NCBI GenBank assembly: GCA_039519185.1
Contig: CM076849.1
Location: forward strand, 79,504,014 to 79,568,013
DNA from: Astragalus membranaceus
Taxonomy: Eukaryota; Streptophyta; Magnoliopsida; Fabales; Fabaceae
Direction of reading: 5' to 3'
DNA length: 64,000 nt
The notes beneath the pieces are model-generated. The model had not been told where the DNA came from and ran no database searches. It was given only the letters and a program-made list of their open reading frames with translations. Position 1 is the stretch's first letter. The number at the start of each line of letters is the position of its first letter. Positions 43,177 to 54,245 of this stretch are shown in pieces. Both the position numbers and the translations under genes were made by a program.

Positions 43177-44503
43177 AAAAACTTGTTGTGTAAAAACGTG
43201 TGCAAGTATACACAGTCCAACAAGTAGTATATGATAAGAAAATATCGTTCCACGAGGATTGAGGTCTAAAATGTGCTTAATTTGGCTAGCAAATTAGTGA
43301 GGTAAAATAAATAGACACAAGTTTTTGAAAGCATTTTAAACAACAAATTAAGTAAAAGGGTGTGAAAATCAATATTGAGAATGAGTTGGAATATGTTCAC
43401 TAAGTAAATCTTTTCTAGTGCATTAGTGCTGCGTCTAATGCTGCAACAATAGATGCTGTTGCAATAGTTGCTGTTTTGTCAAACACTTCGACTAGGGTTT
43501 CTCATGGATTTTTCCCTCCTATGTCTAGGGTTTAAGTAAGAAGCATTAAAGTGTCCTTTACTACTTACTATCCATGTTATCTTTTGAGATCTATTCATAA
43601 ACCATTTCTGAATTTACAAATTTACTTAAGTTAGATGGCCATTCCTAATTTAAGATGGAAATATTAACCTCACAAAAGATAAATTGCTAAAACATCAAAC
43701 ACATTTCATCAAATGCACTAAAAATTCATTACATAGATCCCAACATTCCAACTATGAGTATTTAGCTCATAATGAGCAAACAAGACAAGAAACGCAACTC
43801 AAACATAATTGTAACAATCATATTCAAGAAATACAAGATAGAAATTATACTAAGTGAGAAGATCCGAAGATACACTCCAAGAAGAGAGTCTCAAGGAGAG
43901 GGTTCAGCTCCCACGTAGCATAATCAACAAGTATTGTGGCTCCTGTCGTTGCTGCAGCAACGATTCCAGCAATGATCTTTGCAAGTTTTGTAATGGAATG
44001 TAGCTTAGGTAAAAATGGTGGAAAGCAATTTCTAAACTTTCCTTTTCAGACCTAGCATCACATGAATGAAGGAGACTCCCTTTTATAGCTCTAGGGTACT
44101 TGATCCAAGAAAACCCTAAATTTGAGGCGCCATTTGTCCTTTGTGTGCCTAAAAGTGCAAGTGCCCAAGAGAAAACTAGAATATTCCCTGTTCAGGTGCT
44201 GGCACTAGCTGGACGTGCTCGTCCTTGCCATTACAGCTGTCATTCGCTACTTTTAGTGCATCACATCCTTCTCTCTCATCTTTCGCATAAATGCATTGCT
44301 GTGGCAACTGATGCTGCAGCAATTGAACACACAATCAAAGCACACAAATAGGGCACCTAAATGCCAAATATTAAGAACTCAGGAATGCAATTTTCTAAAC
44401 TTAAAACATAATATTTACATATGTTAACTTACTAATTTCGTGAGAATAAAGAATGAATTAACCATAAGAATGCATAAATAACTCTTATAAATAAGAGTTA
44501 TGA
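43177..44503 (-). repeat. Right (5') LTR of the Athila-like element
   Basis: About 1327 bp, ~70 bp shorter than the left LTR because of an internal deletion near 43500 (TAGGGTTTCTCATGG). Its last bases read TTATGA where the left has TTATCA. Confidence 0.87.
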
Positions 44504-44519
44504 GGCCCAATCCGTAACA

Positions 44520-46122
44520 AGAATGAGTATTGGACTTTCATTTATAATAAAAATAAAAATGAGCCTGGCGTTGCTCCCTTGAAGTCCAAAGGCATAGCTT
44601 GAGTTCGGCTTAAGCATAGCAATTCCAGCCCACTCTCATAAGTGGCCCACAGCCTACCTTGGATGGTCCAAGGTAAATCAATCTAAGACTTAGCATAACA
44701 TATGGACGTGCACGATGAGCGATTTCTTCTTCACTCCGAACTCAGCAAATCCATCATTGGGAATTTGATTTGAAAGTCCCTGCCGAGCTTTTATTCACTG
44801 CTTGACTGTTTGTGGTTGCTGCAACAATTGCGCTCACACATGGACTCAGGTGTAGAAATTGGAGATGGCGTCGAGGTCGGCATCCAACTCGGATATGGAA
44901 CCGAACCAATCCAAGGTCCGCGATCGATACCTTGAAAAAAAAATTGCACTTACCACCTTATATAAATAGCCCAAATTCTCTAAAATTTTAATTTTAAACC
45001 CCCTGAAAATTTTAAAATGCACTAATAGACCAAATTTTGCACTCATTTGATACTGGGATTAAAAAATTAGACAGAGTCCGAAATCAGTGTTTGATACATT
45101 TTCTCTTTGACCAGAACTCGGATTCGAACGTAATTGCCGAGTTGAGCAGTAGCGGAATGAACTAGAACTCACTTTGACATCATTTTCTGATCCCACTTCG
45201 ACGCCACTCTGTTAGTGCCAATTTCGCATAGCGTGACCGAACTTACTTCGTTGCTGAAGTCGCCGAGAAGGAGATCTAGGACAAAAGCAGAGAACTTGAT
45301 CATGCTAAAAGCGTGAGACCAAGGAACAAACAATTTCAGATCACCACATTGAGCGATTTCCCGAAAGCCATTTCCAGAGGTCTCCACGCATTCCTCTTTC
45401 ATCGACCTCGACGCTGAACACAGCTTCGACGCCAGACTGTTATGAAATGAAAATAGATGTGTCGCCGATTTTGGCCATCGAACTCGCATCAGATTCTGAT
45501 CATAACTAGTCTCGGATCAACAGGGCGACTTGAAGATGATTGTTTCAATCCTTGTCGCGTTCATTGATCATGACCCGTGAATTTCAACCACCAGATTCTT
45601 GATTCCTAATGAAGAACGAATCCACAAATTTTGTAGAGAACAATGAATCGAAGCGTATAACTCCTTTTCAACTTTATTCAATCACTGCCACTTGATGGTG
45701 ATTCAAGGTGCTATTTGTGCGACTTTTGGACAACACCAGAATGAATTTTCACCGCTGCCTTGTTGGACGAGTTGTAGATTGCGCCGTCGTCGTCAATTCT
45801 TGCACGTTCCGGACATTCCAGAAGTCTATAACTGCTGCCATGATATGATCCAAGATTGGTTCCAGATTACGGAAAGAGGATTCCACCAGATCTAGTCAAA
45901 TTCCTTCAATGTCATTCAATTGACAAGGGTGAGAGGAGAGTCCAAGGTGGTAAAATCAGTGATGAAACCGAGTGCGGGTCCTACGCTCACATAATCTATT
46001 TTTAACAAAACCGTTTACACCATGGTTGACTTTATTTTCTTTGAATCTTGATTTAGAGCAAGAGATATGAACCGCCGTGAGTGAAAAGAAAAAGCCAAGA
46101 ATGCTCCCACTGTGGTCGCTAA
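44520..46122 (-). other. Right internal remainder of the LARD-like element, with PBS
   Basis: Non-coding apart from short frames. The frame at 45489-45169 (minus) shows no known domain. Contains GTTGCTGCAACAATTG near 44815. The PBS lies at 46101-46122. Nothing else recognised. Confidence 0.6.
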
Positions 46123-46728
46123 TGTTCAGAACAGAATATAAGAGAGAGAAAGATACCTCCCAGCGGTAGATCCGAGGTCCATCTGAGTACGTTCGAGCTG
46201 GCGAGGTCTTCTGTCCGAGCAAGAAAGTCTCAATCCAAGCTTGGAGGTGTTCTGTCCGAGCTAGGAAGTCTCTCATCCGAGCTTGGAGGACTTCTGTCTG
46301 GGTCCAACCCCGGTGGGATCCAAGGTGAGCAGAAGTTGAGATGGATGTTGACGTCCACTTCGAGCTAGGAAGGTCGGGAGCTTCCGAGGTTGGATCAGCC
46401 AGAGTCGTCTTCCCCCGAGGCTCGACTCGGGGGGTCGGGTACCTGCAGACACTCTGATGCCTAAGTCAGCAAATGGAAGTCAGAGAGGTGCCAATGAGCG
46501 AAGCGTACCTGATTGGAGGGGGTAGAGCCGTATTTATAGACGCGAGAAGGGGTCACGCTTAGCCTAGGTTGAACTTGAGCCGTGTGATTAGCAGGGGATG
46601 ATCTCAGCCGTTGAGCCCAGCGCAGTAGGGGCTGACCCTGGTAAGAGGCTGACCCTGGGAGGAGGTTGACCCTGGTTGTTGCTTGGGCCAGTTCTTCAAC
46701 GGAGTGGGCTTTGGCCCAGTCCGGAACA
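46123..46728 (-). repeat. Right (5') LTR of the LARD-like element
   Basis: 606 bp, the same length as the left LTR, followed by TSD ATAAG. Carries a TATA-like CGTCTATAAATACGG on minus near 46530. Confidence 0.9.
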
Positions 46729-46733
46729 ATAAG

Positions 46734-47799
46734 TTACGTAAAAGGGGTTTTGATTTATTATCAAGAAACGTTTGATGTGTCATTATCTTAATAACTATTT
46801 TAGTATAAATGTGCGAATGACATTAATTAAACTAATGCTTATTAGAATTTCTAATCTCCTTGAAGAAGGTAATTGTGTGTGGGATCAACATACTATCTTT
46901 GCTCTTCTTGTGCTTGATTCTCCTGGTTGGTGGATTACATTTGCTTGCAAATGAATTGATGTGTTGATTTTAGCTTGAGTATTCAGCAGAGGTAAAGCAA
47001 CATAATATAAAATTGAAGCTTAGCTTTGGGAAATCTTAGTATAAACAAATACTGTGCTTTTCTCATTTCCACAATCACCTATTTGGCTGATTTTTAGAAC
47101 TTTCGTCCTACAATTTATATTAAACTTTATCATCTCTATGATATCATTCAGAATTTAAAATCAATCTTATCTCTAGGTGGTGCCAATTACCCTGTTTTTT
47201 AGACTGCAAGAAGTAGAATTGGCCTTCGTTTTCGTTTAATCATAAAAGCATCTTAAACTAAGATGTTAAATTTATTCCGTTCTGCAATTTTCTGATCTAT
47301 TTCATTGCACTGCATTCTATTTTATTCACTGTTATATCTCACAACATAATTAAATGACTTTCAAACATTAAGGTCCTTTTGGTCCTTGGCTTCTGATCCT
47401 TTCACTCTATCCTCAGCCTCTTCCTAGAGTAATTTAAGTTTGCTACATTATTTTTTTTCATAAGCCGAAACTAATCTAAAGTCCTTTGAATGCATATTTA
47501 TTTTTTGATATGTTGTGTTCAAGAAGGTAATAAGGATCATTTTGACACTCAACTTTGAATTAGATCTCTATAGATTTTGTTTCCCAAGAATTACCAAACT
47601 AAGTTTGTATTACTATTTTAATTTTCTTATATGTTGTATTGTTCTCTTCTCGTATATAAATATTTAAGTTTTGACGCTCGTTACGCAATATTATCCTTTC
47701 TTTTGTAGTCATCCCAATAGATAAATCCTGAATTCGCAAACCACAAAATACAATTGAATATAAAGATGGGTTAAACAACTTTTTGGATTTCGCATTTTC
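46734..47799. other. A/T-rich non-coding stretch
   Basis: No supported gene, terminal repeat or tandem array. It lies between the LARD-like element and the CACTA transposase remnant and may include intron sequence of the latter. Confidence 0.5.
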
Positions 47800-48996
47800 A
47801 ACATAAGTCTATTGATGGTCGTGTCTTTAAGTGTTCATGTTCAAGTAGGTAGTTCAGTTGGCGAGCTAAGGGATGCCGAAAGAGTGCACCAAATGAGTGC
47901 AAGAAGGAGGTCCTGAGTTCAACTCCCGAAAACTAACATTCCCCCACCCCACTAACATTGCTTATCAAAAAAAAATGTTCAAGATGTGGTTTTACAAAAT
48001 GGAAGAAAAGGGGCGTAGTTTGTAGAATGTAGACCATTCCCAAAAAATTACAACGTTTGGTATTGGCATGGCGAAGTATCAAATGCAGTTCAATCTAAGT
48101 CTTCTGAAGGATCACATATCGAAGATGCATTACAGCCTGAAAACCCAATGGAAAATATGATCAATGATGCGTTTGGGTTTGTGAGTCACAATTGTAATGA
48201 TCTTGGTACATCTTCTGAGTATTCTTCTGAGTTTAGTGAATTGCTTAAAAATGCAAAAATCCCACATCTTAAAATTACATTAGCATTGGATTTTATATGC
48301 ACCGGTAACTGTTATTGTGGTGAAATTATGTAACTTTTGAAACATGTGTTCTTTTGGTTGAATGTTAAAAATATATTTTTGTCTACTTATATCGACTATC
48401 TAGTTCAATTATTAATTGAGTCATTTCCTCTTAAATGATATATTTTATAGTTATTATATTTTATATCTTAGCTCTTATACATATATAAATAATCACGTAA
48501 ATTAGGAAACATGTAATATTTTAAAAATTTATTACATTAATTGAATGTTAATTTAGTAAAGCTAGGTGGTAGTTGTTGCAACCGATAATAGGACCACGAT
48601 CACAGAGAGGTTTTGAAATTGAGAAGTTTTTGACTAAATGATGGCAGCTAAAACTGCTAGATATTAAGAAAATTAGAAAAAGAGAATTGCAAATTGTGGC
48701 AGGTAAAACCGTCATTTTATGATGTATATAATGGCGGTTCAAACTGCCAAGTTTTACAGTTAAATTACCATTCTTTATTAGTATATACTGGCGGTATCAA
48801 ACGCCATAGTTCGCATAAAAGAAACCATTGTTTTATACATGGATGATTGTGGCGGCTACGGGTTAACCACCTTTTTTTACTGAATGGTGGACGTGATTAT
48901 GGCGGTGAGGTGGGCCGCCACTGAAGAAACAAATGATAGTTAAACCGTCGTAGTTACTTATTTTAACAGCCATTATTTTCTCGTTTTTTTGTAGTG
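47800..48996 (+). pseudogene. CACTA transposase N-terminal remnant and right terminus
   Basis: Reading around 47806-48330: SIDGRVFKCSCSR, then (after a SINE) CGFTKWKKRGVVCRM, a stop, then WYWHGEVSNAVQSKSSEGSH and PENPMENMINDAFGF, SSEYSSEFSELLKNAKIP. This matches the transposase-associated zinc-finger region (Cys pairs, WxWHGE) and the following segment at the start of CACTA Tnp2-type transposases. The catalytic part is missing. From 48700 on there are repeated TGGCGG motifs, and the element ends ...TTTTTTTGTAGTG at 48996. The left terminus was not found, so the copy is truncated. Confidence 0.7.
47846..47974 (+). mobile_element. Short SINE inside the CACTA transposase exon
   Basis: Body of 129 bp: A-box-like TTCAGTTGGCGAGC and B-box-like GAGTTCAACTCCC, ending in a run of A. 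ATGTTCAAG occurs at 47837-47845 and 47975-47983 as a 9-bp TSD. The transposase reading resumes across it (KCSCSR before, CGFTKW after). Confidence 0.8.
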
Positions 48997-49200
48997 CTTG
49001 TGCAGCCCCGATTGTATCAACACATCATTGACTTTTATTTTCCATCGGCCAAAATTTAATCTTCTATCGAATTTCTCTATGTCAAACATCACAACATTTA
49101 AAATATTTTTACATTGCAGCTATATACATACTATAAACCGTGCCCCAAATAGGTTCGCAAGAAAGAGAGATGTGGGTCACAATGGGCACATTTAAATACC
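48608..49200 (+). repeat. 593-bp duplication, copy 1
   Basis: Covers the CACTA right end (to 48996) and about 200 bp beyond it, ending CACATTTAAATACC. Copy 2 at 49864-50456 has the same length and differs at only a few bases by eye. Confidence 0.95.
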
Positions 49201-49863
49201 TAGGGGTGTCAAAAAAACCCGGACCCGCGGGTACCCGCGGGTAAAACCCGTCACGGGTCCGGGGCGGGTAGTTAAACGGGTACCCGCGGGCCAAATAAAC
49301 GGGTATTTTGACTACCCGTCAATAAACGGGGCGGGTCCGGGTAGCGGGGTACCCGGACCCGCGGGTACCCGTACCCGTTAGTAAATATAGTCGCCCTCAT
49401 ATATATACCAATATAAAAAGTTTAAACTTATTGTTATTGTTGTTTAAGTGGATGTTTATTCACATTTTGTTGTATCTTTTATCCTAATATTTTGGATAAT
49501 GTTTAGTTGTTATTTTTCAAGTTTCTATTATCATCATTTAGTTTTTTTATCTCAATTCATTAACAATTATATATCAATAAATAGTTGATACGATAAATGC
49601 ATATCAAAATGCGTAATTTTTTTTATATAAATGAATCAAAAAAAATAGTGTTAAAAAAACTAATTTTCTATGGTATTTCAAATTTTATTTTTAAAAGTTT
49701 TTTATTTATTAATTTACAAATACCCGCGGGTACCCGTTTAAAAAAATATCCGTTTAAAACCCGTTAAACGGGTACCCGCGCGGGTCCGGGACGGGTCCGG
49801 GTCCTATTTATAATAAACGGGTCGGGTCCGGGTAGTGAGATACCCGTGCCCGCCCCGCCCCGT
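49201..49863 (+). mobile_element. hAT-like element, 3' terminus lost, between duplicate copies
   Basis: Starts TAGGGGTGTCAAAAAAACCC like the element at 50476 and is full of GGGTACCCGCGGGTACCCG-type inverted words at both ends. Its right end stops at GCCCCGT and lacks the expected GGCATCCCTA, because copy 2 of the duplication begins there. No transposase. Confidence 0.7.
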
Positions 49864-50456
49864 AGGTTTTGAAATTGAGAAGTTTTTGACTAAATGATGG
49901 CAGCTAAAACTGCTAGATATTAAGAAAATTAGAAAAAGAGAATTGCAAATTGTGGCGAGTAAAACCGTCATTTTATGATGTATATAATGGCGGTTCAAAC
50001 TGCCAAGTTTTACAGTTAAATTACCATTCTTTATTAGTATATACTGGCGGTTTCAAACGCCATAGTTCGCATAAAAGAAACCATTGTTTTATACATGGAT
50101 GATTGTGGCGGCTACGGGTTAACCACCTTTTTTTACTGAATGGTGGACGTGATTATGGCGGTGAGGTGGGCCGCCACTGAAGAAACAAATGATAGTTAAA
50201 CCGTCGTAGTTACTTATTTTAACAGCCATTATTTTCTCGTTTTTTTGTAGTGCTTGTGCAGCCCCGATTGTATCAACACATCATTGACTTTTATTTTCCA
50301 TCGGCCAAAATTTAATCTTCTATCGAATTTCTCTATGTCAAACATCACAACATTTAAAATATTTTTACATTGCAGCTATATACATACTATAAACCGTGCC
50401 CCAAGTAGGTTCGCAAGAAAGAGAGATGTGGGTCACAATGGGCACATTTAAATACC
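49864..50456 (+). repeat. 593-bp duplication, copy 2
   Basis: Repeats 48608-49200 at equal length. It also contains a CACTA right terminus (ending 50252). It continues into ATGTCTTTCTTATCCAGAA without a hAT-like element at the position where copy 1 has one. Confidence 0.95.
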
Positions 50457-51230
50457 ATGTCTTTCTTATCCAGAATAGGGATGGCAAAAAAAACCCGCAC
50501 CCATGGGTACCCGCGGGTATTATCCGCGATGGGTACGAGGCAGGTAGCTTAATGGGTACTTGTGGGTTGAATAAACAGATAATTAGACTACCCGTCAATA
50601 AACAGAGCGGGTCCGGATATTGAGGTACATGTAATAAATATACTTATATAAAAAAATTTCCTATTATTATTTATTTTAGTGTTATTTATCTTTTTTCATT
50701 AACAACTATATGCTTCCAAATAAATGAAAAAATAAATGTATAATGAAATGCCTAATTTTGTTTGGTACGTAAAATGTTAATTTTGTTTGGTATGTAAGGA
50801 AATTAACCTAACAAGGAAGAAGAAAGTTTAAAAGACAAAACTAACTAATAGGAAATAAAAGATTTTTCATTTAATTTTGGTTCCCTTAATTGTCTCCAAG
50901 AGACTACATATAGAAAGACTACTAATGGGCTAATAAAATAAAAGGCCTAAGGGCTAAAAGCCCAACTTAAAGAACATTATATGAAAGTCATACTCATACC
51001 GACTAAAATACTACCATTAAAATATTCTAATTAAACCTAACTAAAATAACATTATATGAAAGTCATACTAATAAAATACTACCATTTAAATATTCTAATT
51101 AAACCCAATTAAATAACTAAATAATTTTAATTAAATAACTAAATAATTCTAATTAAGCTCCCGACGGGTTCACTTGAACCTTGTCCTCAAGGTTCTAAAA
51201 AAAAAATTGCAGCAATAATATTCTTTTTTT

Positions 51231-51661
51231 TCATGGATCCCACTGCTTGATTTGAGAGAAGCAAATCCTTGTGGTAGAAAAATTTCCACCACGGTCCCAT
51301 TGTGCTATTCTATTTTTTTTCCAAAGGCATACTCTTGTTGTTGAGAAAGCAAGGTATCCGCGTGGAAGAGAATTGCAAGCTGTACATATGACAAATTTGT
51401 TCTTTTCCCCACTCTTTCTGAAACCAAATGTGCATGTGGAAGGATAAACGATACATTTATTTTGGCAATGCATAATAGTATGCTGATGCACCACCCAAGA
51501 TATGATTAAAGGATATTGGCCATTGGGTTGGAGAAAATTTTGAGTTGAGGAATTTGTGGCAGACAGCTGGTGCTCTTGCATCTGCAAAGTTGTAAAATCC
51601 ATTTTGGAAAAAATGATAGAAGCTACGCGCGTCTGAGACAAAATGCCAAGCACACAATGTT
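51231..51661 (-). pseudogene. 3' part of gag-like frame of the nested LTR element
   Basis: Minus reading CVLGILSQTRVASIIFSKMD and FTTLQMQEHQLSATNSSTQN continues from the segment right of the CACTA element. No domain is clear, and no pol sequence follows. Called gag by position only. Confidence 0.45.
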
Positions 51662-52564
51662 CACTGGTAAAAAAACAGGATTTAAAGTCGGATATTTTGG
51701 ACATTCAAAGTCGGATATGCATCCGACTTCTAGTAAGGCGACTTAGAAAGTCTGAAATTTTAAAGTCGGATGGGCGTCCGACTTTAAAATACGGTTTTAA
51801 AGTCGGATAAATTCAATAATCCGACTTTAAATCTTTAATTATAACGCGTTTGTGGTCTTTCTGGAACACATTTAAAGTCGGATTTAGAAGAATATCCGAC
51901 TTTAAAAGCATGATTTTAAGTCAGATATTAGGCAGCATAAGAAGAAAGCAAGAGATTTAAAGTCGGATAATAGTCCGACTTAATTACCTCTTGTACGGTG
52001 TGTTTCTGGTCTTTGTGGAGTACTTGTAAAGTTGGATTAAACATATATCCGACTTTAAAAGTGTATTTTTAAAGTCGGATACAAGTGACATCCGACTTTA
52101 AAAGTGTTTTTTAATTAATTTTTTTTGCTTCTCCGTTCATACAAATATTTTCAGCACATTCTTTTAGCAGCTAGCCAAGAGGAACTCTTAGATTTCATAC
52201 CACAAAGGATAGAGGAAGGGGATGTTAAGGCACAACTCTTAGATTTCATATATACTATCAGCTAGCGGGAGGAACAACTCTTAGATTTCATAACCAAAAT
52301 TTAAAAGTATGAATTCTAAAGAAAACCAAATCCACGTATAAATAGGCTCATTATCCAAAATCAGAATGCAAACAATCAACACCATTACATCTTATTTAAA
52401 TGACACTTCCTAATTGCCTAACTGGGTACTGAGTAATATTATAGAACTGTCAAACACCACATTGCAAGCGACTTCAATATTTGAAAAAGATAAACAATAA
52501 ACAAAAGTACCAAACAATAAGGTTTTCTAAATAACTGGTTAAAGTTAATATAAAAGCACCATAC

Positions 52565-52644
52565 TTTGATACCAGGAACATGACAGAAGAAAGCCTTGGC
52601 AGATTGAGAGTAGTTATGCCCACCATGGCCCACAGCTCCATGTT
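52565..52644 (-). pseudogene. Captured exon of a branched-chain 2-oxoacid dehydrogenase E1-beta gene
   Basis: Minus strand: an AG acceptor (plus 52645-52646), then exactly 80 nt that translate HGAVGHGGHNYSQSA and KAFFCHVPGIK without a stop, then a GT donor (52563-52564). The GHGGH, SQS and AFFCHVPGIK blocks are highly characteristic of the E1-beta subunit of the mitochondrial branched-chain 2-oxoacid dehydrogenase, the decarboxylating component that degrades Leu, Ile and Val skeletons. Only one exon of roughly 350 codons is present, so no active product is expected. It probably came in as genomic DNA because splice borders and intron-like flanks are kept. Neighbouring exons were not recognised. 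Confidence 0.75.
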
Positions 52645-52649
52645 CTAAT

Positions 52650-53980
52650 CGTTAAATGCACCTATATAGGAATGTGTAAAAGTTTGCAATGCATTCAATG
52701 AAAATTAGAGATAACTTGTGTAAAAGTTTACTAGCATAGATCTGAAATTAAAATTGTGTATATCTATGTTTTTTGGTTTATATTTTGATGACTTATCCTT
52801 GTGCGTGTGTAGATCTAGTGGTGAATGTGTGTGTGTCTGAAATGCCAATGTCAATGCCTTTATGCTAAACTACTATCCCTGCACTGCGAACAATGCCCAA
52901 AGCAACATCAGATCCCCTTATGAGCATTCCATTATTGTTACCTCCAAGACACCATCAAATCAATTCATTCTCCTTACTGCAACCCAAGTTGGCTCCACTA
53001 CAACAACGTTTTGTTATTTGCATTCCCATTGAGCTAATATGTTATAGCATGAATCCTTCACACCAGCATGTAAACCCATTCGACTCTGCAGCCCCACCAT
53101 AAGCAACATCCATTGGAAGGTAAGCTATTATTTGGAAAATACAGTAGTTAGTAACTGCATATTCATCCAAACTAAGAAAGGTTATAAAAGTGCTTTCGAT
53201 GCCACATATAGAGAATAAAAATAAAGGTAGAGGTTTTTAGAGTTAAAGGGTTTTAGCACAAAACAACGATAAATACCTGAAACAGTTTCAACACAAGAAG
53301 GCGACGCCGGTGACCACAACAGGATACAAAGCCTGGCCTAAAGAACAACAACTTGTGAACACCACCACAGTATCAACAAAAAAGACAAAATTAATATTAA
53401 TGACAAACAACGTAATTAATTCCAATAGAACTAAGACAAAGGTGCCATATTTCTATGCACAAATCTATATGTGGGGACCAGAAAAAGGGGATTAAAAACA
53501 GATTTGAAGAACTTTATATCAATTCTGAAATCTTCCAACATTGTTTAAAACATTACCCTTACCAGAGAAATCAGATTCAGAATCGAAATACTGAACTATA
53601 TGTACCAGAAATAAAACAATGTCTAAAATTTCTTGTAGATTCTAGAATCAAAATAAGGAGTTCAAACAGTTATTTACAACTGAAAAGAATCTCTCCCCAT
53701 CAACATTTATTTACAATTGATCTTAACAACAACACCCAACATCAAAACCTGAACATAAAATTGGTTATGCTAGATATGTCATTCATCAATGAAACATGAG
53801 CCAGCCAAATTAGAAGAATCAACATTAAATTAAATAATAATAAAATAACAGAAAAGACAACAATTTTAGACTAAACCATTTTTTCTAAAACAATTTCACA
53901 TCAAACACTTGAAGCATAGAATTGGTGCAGTAGACAAATAGAATTTGACATACAAGTATGCAGTGATTGAGGGGATGGTA
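52650..53980. other. Interior of the Pack-type CACTA, unassigned
   Basis: A/T-rich with several short frames; none is recognisable. 52890-53120 is less A/T-rich and could be a further captured piece, but no family is apparent. Confidence 0.4.
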
Positions 53981-53984
53981 AACA

Positions 53985-54245
53985 AGAAAAGGTAGAATCA
54001 ATTTTACATGAGTTAAAGTTTGAGCCAATTACAGAGGGTGGATACAAGGTCAAGAATGTTAGCAGGTATATCCCAAAGGTGTTGAGATCAAAGAGGAACA
54101 TTTCAAAGGTTGCCAAGGAGGAAGCATTTGTTATTCTCAAGGTAGTCGATGTCTATCTTGTGGCCAACCTGTATCCATATGGTATTCCCCATGCTTTTAG
54201 TCAATCCCTTTCAAAGAGTCGCCTAACCCACCAGTATCGATTGTA
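53985..54245 (+). other. Exon-like segment of unknown origin in the Pack-type CACTA
   Basis: Plus frame reads KVESILHELKFEPITEGGYK, VKNVSRYIPKVLRSKRNISK and VAKEEAFVILKVVD, with a complexity that looks like real protein, then runs on to a TAG at 54244. A GT-containing AAGGTAGTCG lies near 54141. I do not recognise the family. Confidence 0.35.

Larger units (their letters stand above)
35730..44503 (-). mobile_element. Athila-like Ty3/gypsy element, TSD GGCCC
   Basis: LTRs 35730-37119 and 43177-44503. GGCCC at 35725-35729 and 44504-44508 is the TSD. In minus orientation: LTR, PBS of the tRNA-Asp kind (damaged), gag, [gap], RT, RNase H, integrase, a small Ala/Lys-rich ORF, PPT, LTR. A CACTA element sits between gag and RT, and the gag C-terminus, protease and RT N-terminus are missing. 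The LTR inner edge reads AAAAACTTGTTG on plus and not TG, so the exact start is set by TSD logic. Confidence 0.87.
33195..44519 (-). mobile_element. Second gag-only element, left LTR truncated, split by Athila-like insert
   Basis: Left LTR survives only as 33195-33260 (ending CCATAACA before PPT-like GTTGCCTCCC). The right LTR is 35315-35729 plus 44509-44519 on the far side of the Athila-like element. Gag remnants lie at 34131-35260, and AAAACGTGACCACCTGAGGG repeats lie near 33590 and 33708. PBS on the minus strand at 35293-35314 is TTGGCGACCCCAGTGGGAGA. It is a clear older relative of 23930-27067. Its 5-bp TSD cannot be tested because the left LTR start is lost. Confidence 0.82.
31892..46728 (-). 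mobile_element. Gag-less large LTR element (LARD-like) hosting a nested stack, TSD ATAAG
   Basis: LTRs 31892-32497 and 46123-46728 are both 606 bp, TGTTCAGAAC...GAACA. ATAAG at 31887-31891 and 46729-46733 is the TSD. Minus-strand PBS TTAGCGACCACAGTGGGAGC at 46101-46122 and PPT CTTGGGGGGCAAC at 32498-32510. Once the nested elements are removed, only about 0.7 kb (left) and 1.6 kb (right) of its own internal sequence remain, with no gag or pol. PBS and PPT resemble those of the gag-only elements. Confidence 0.9.

Noticed and set aside
45169..45489. 106-codon minus frame in the LARD-like element
   Set aside because: No domain, no conserved neighbour and no copy elsewhere in the window. Length is compatible with chance.
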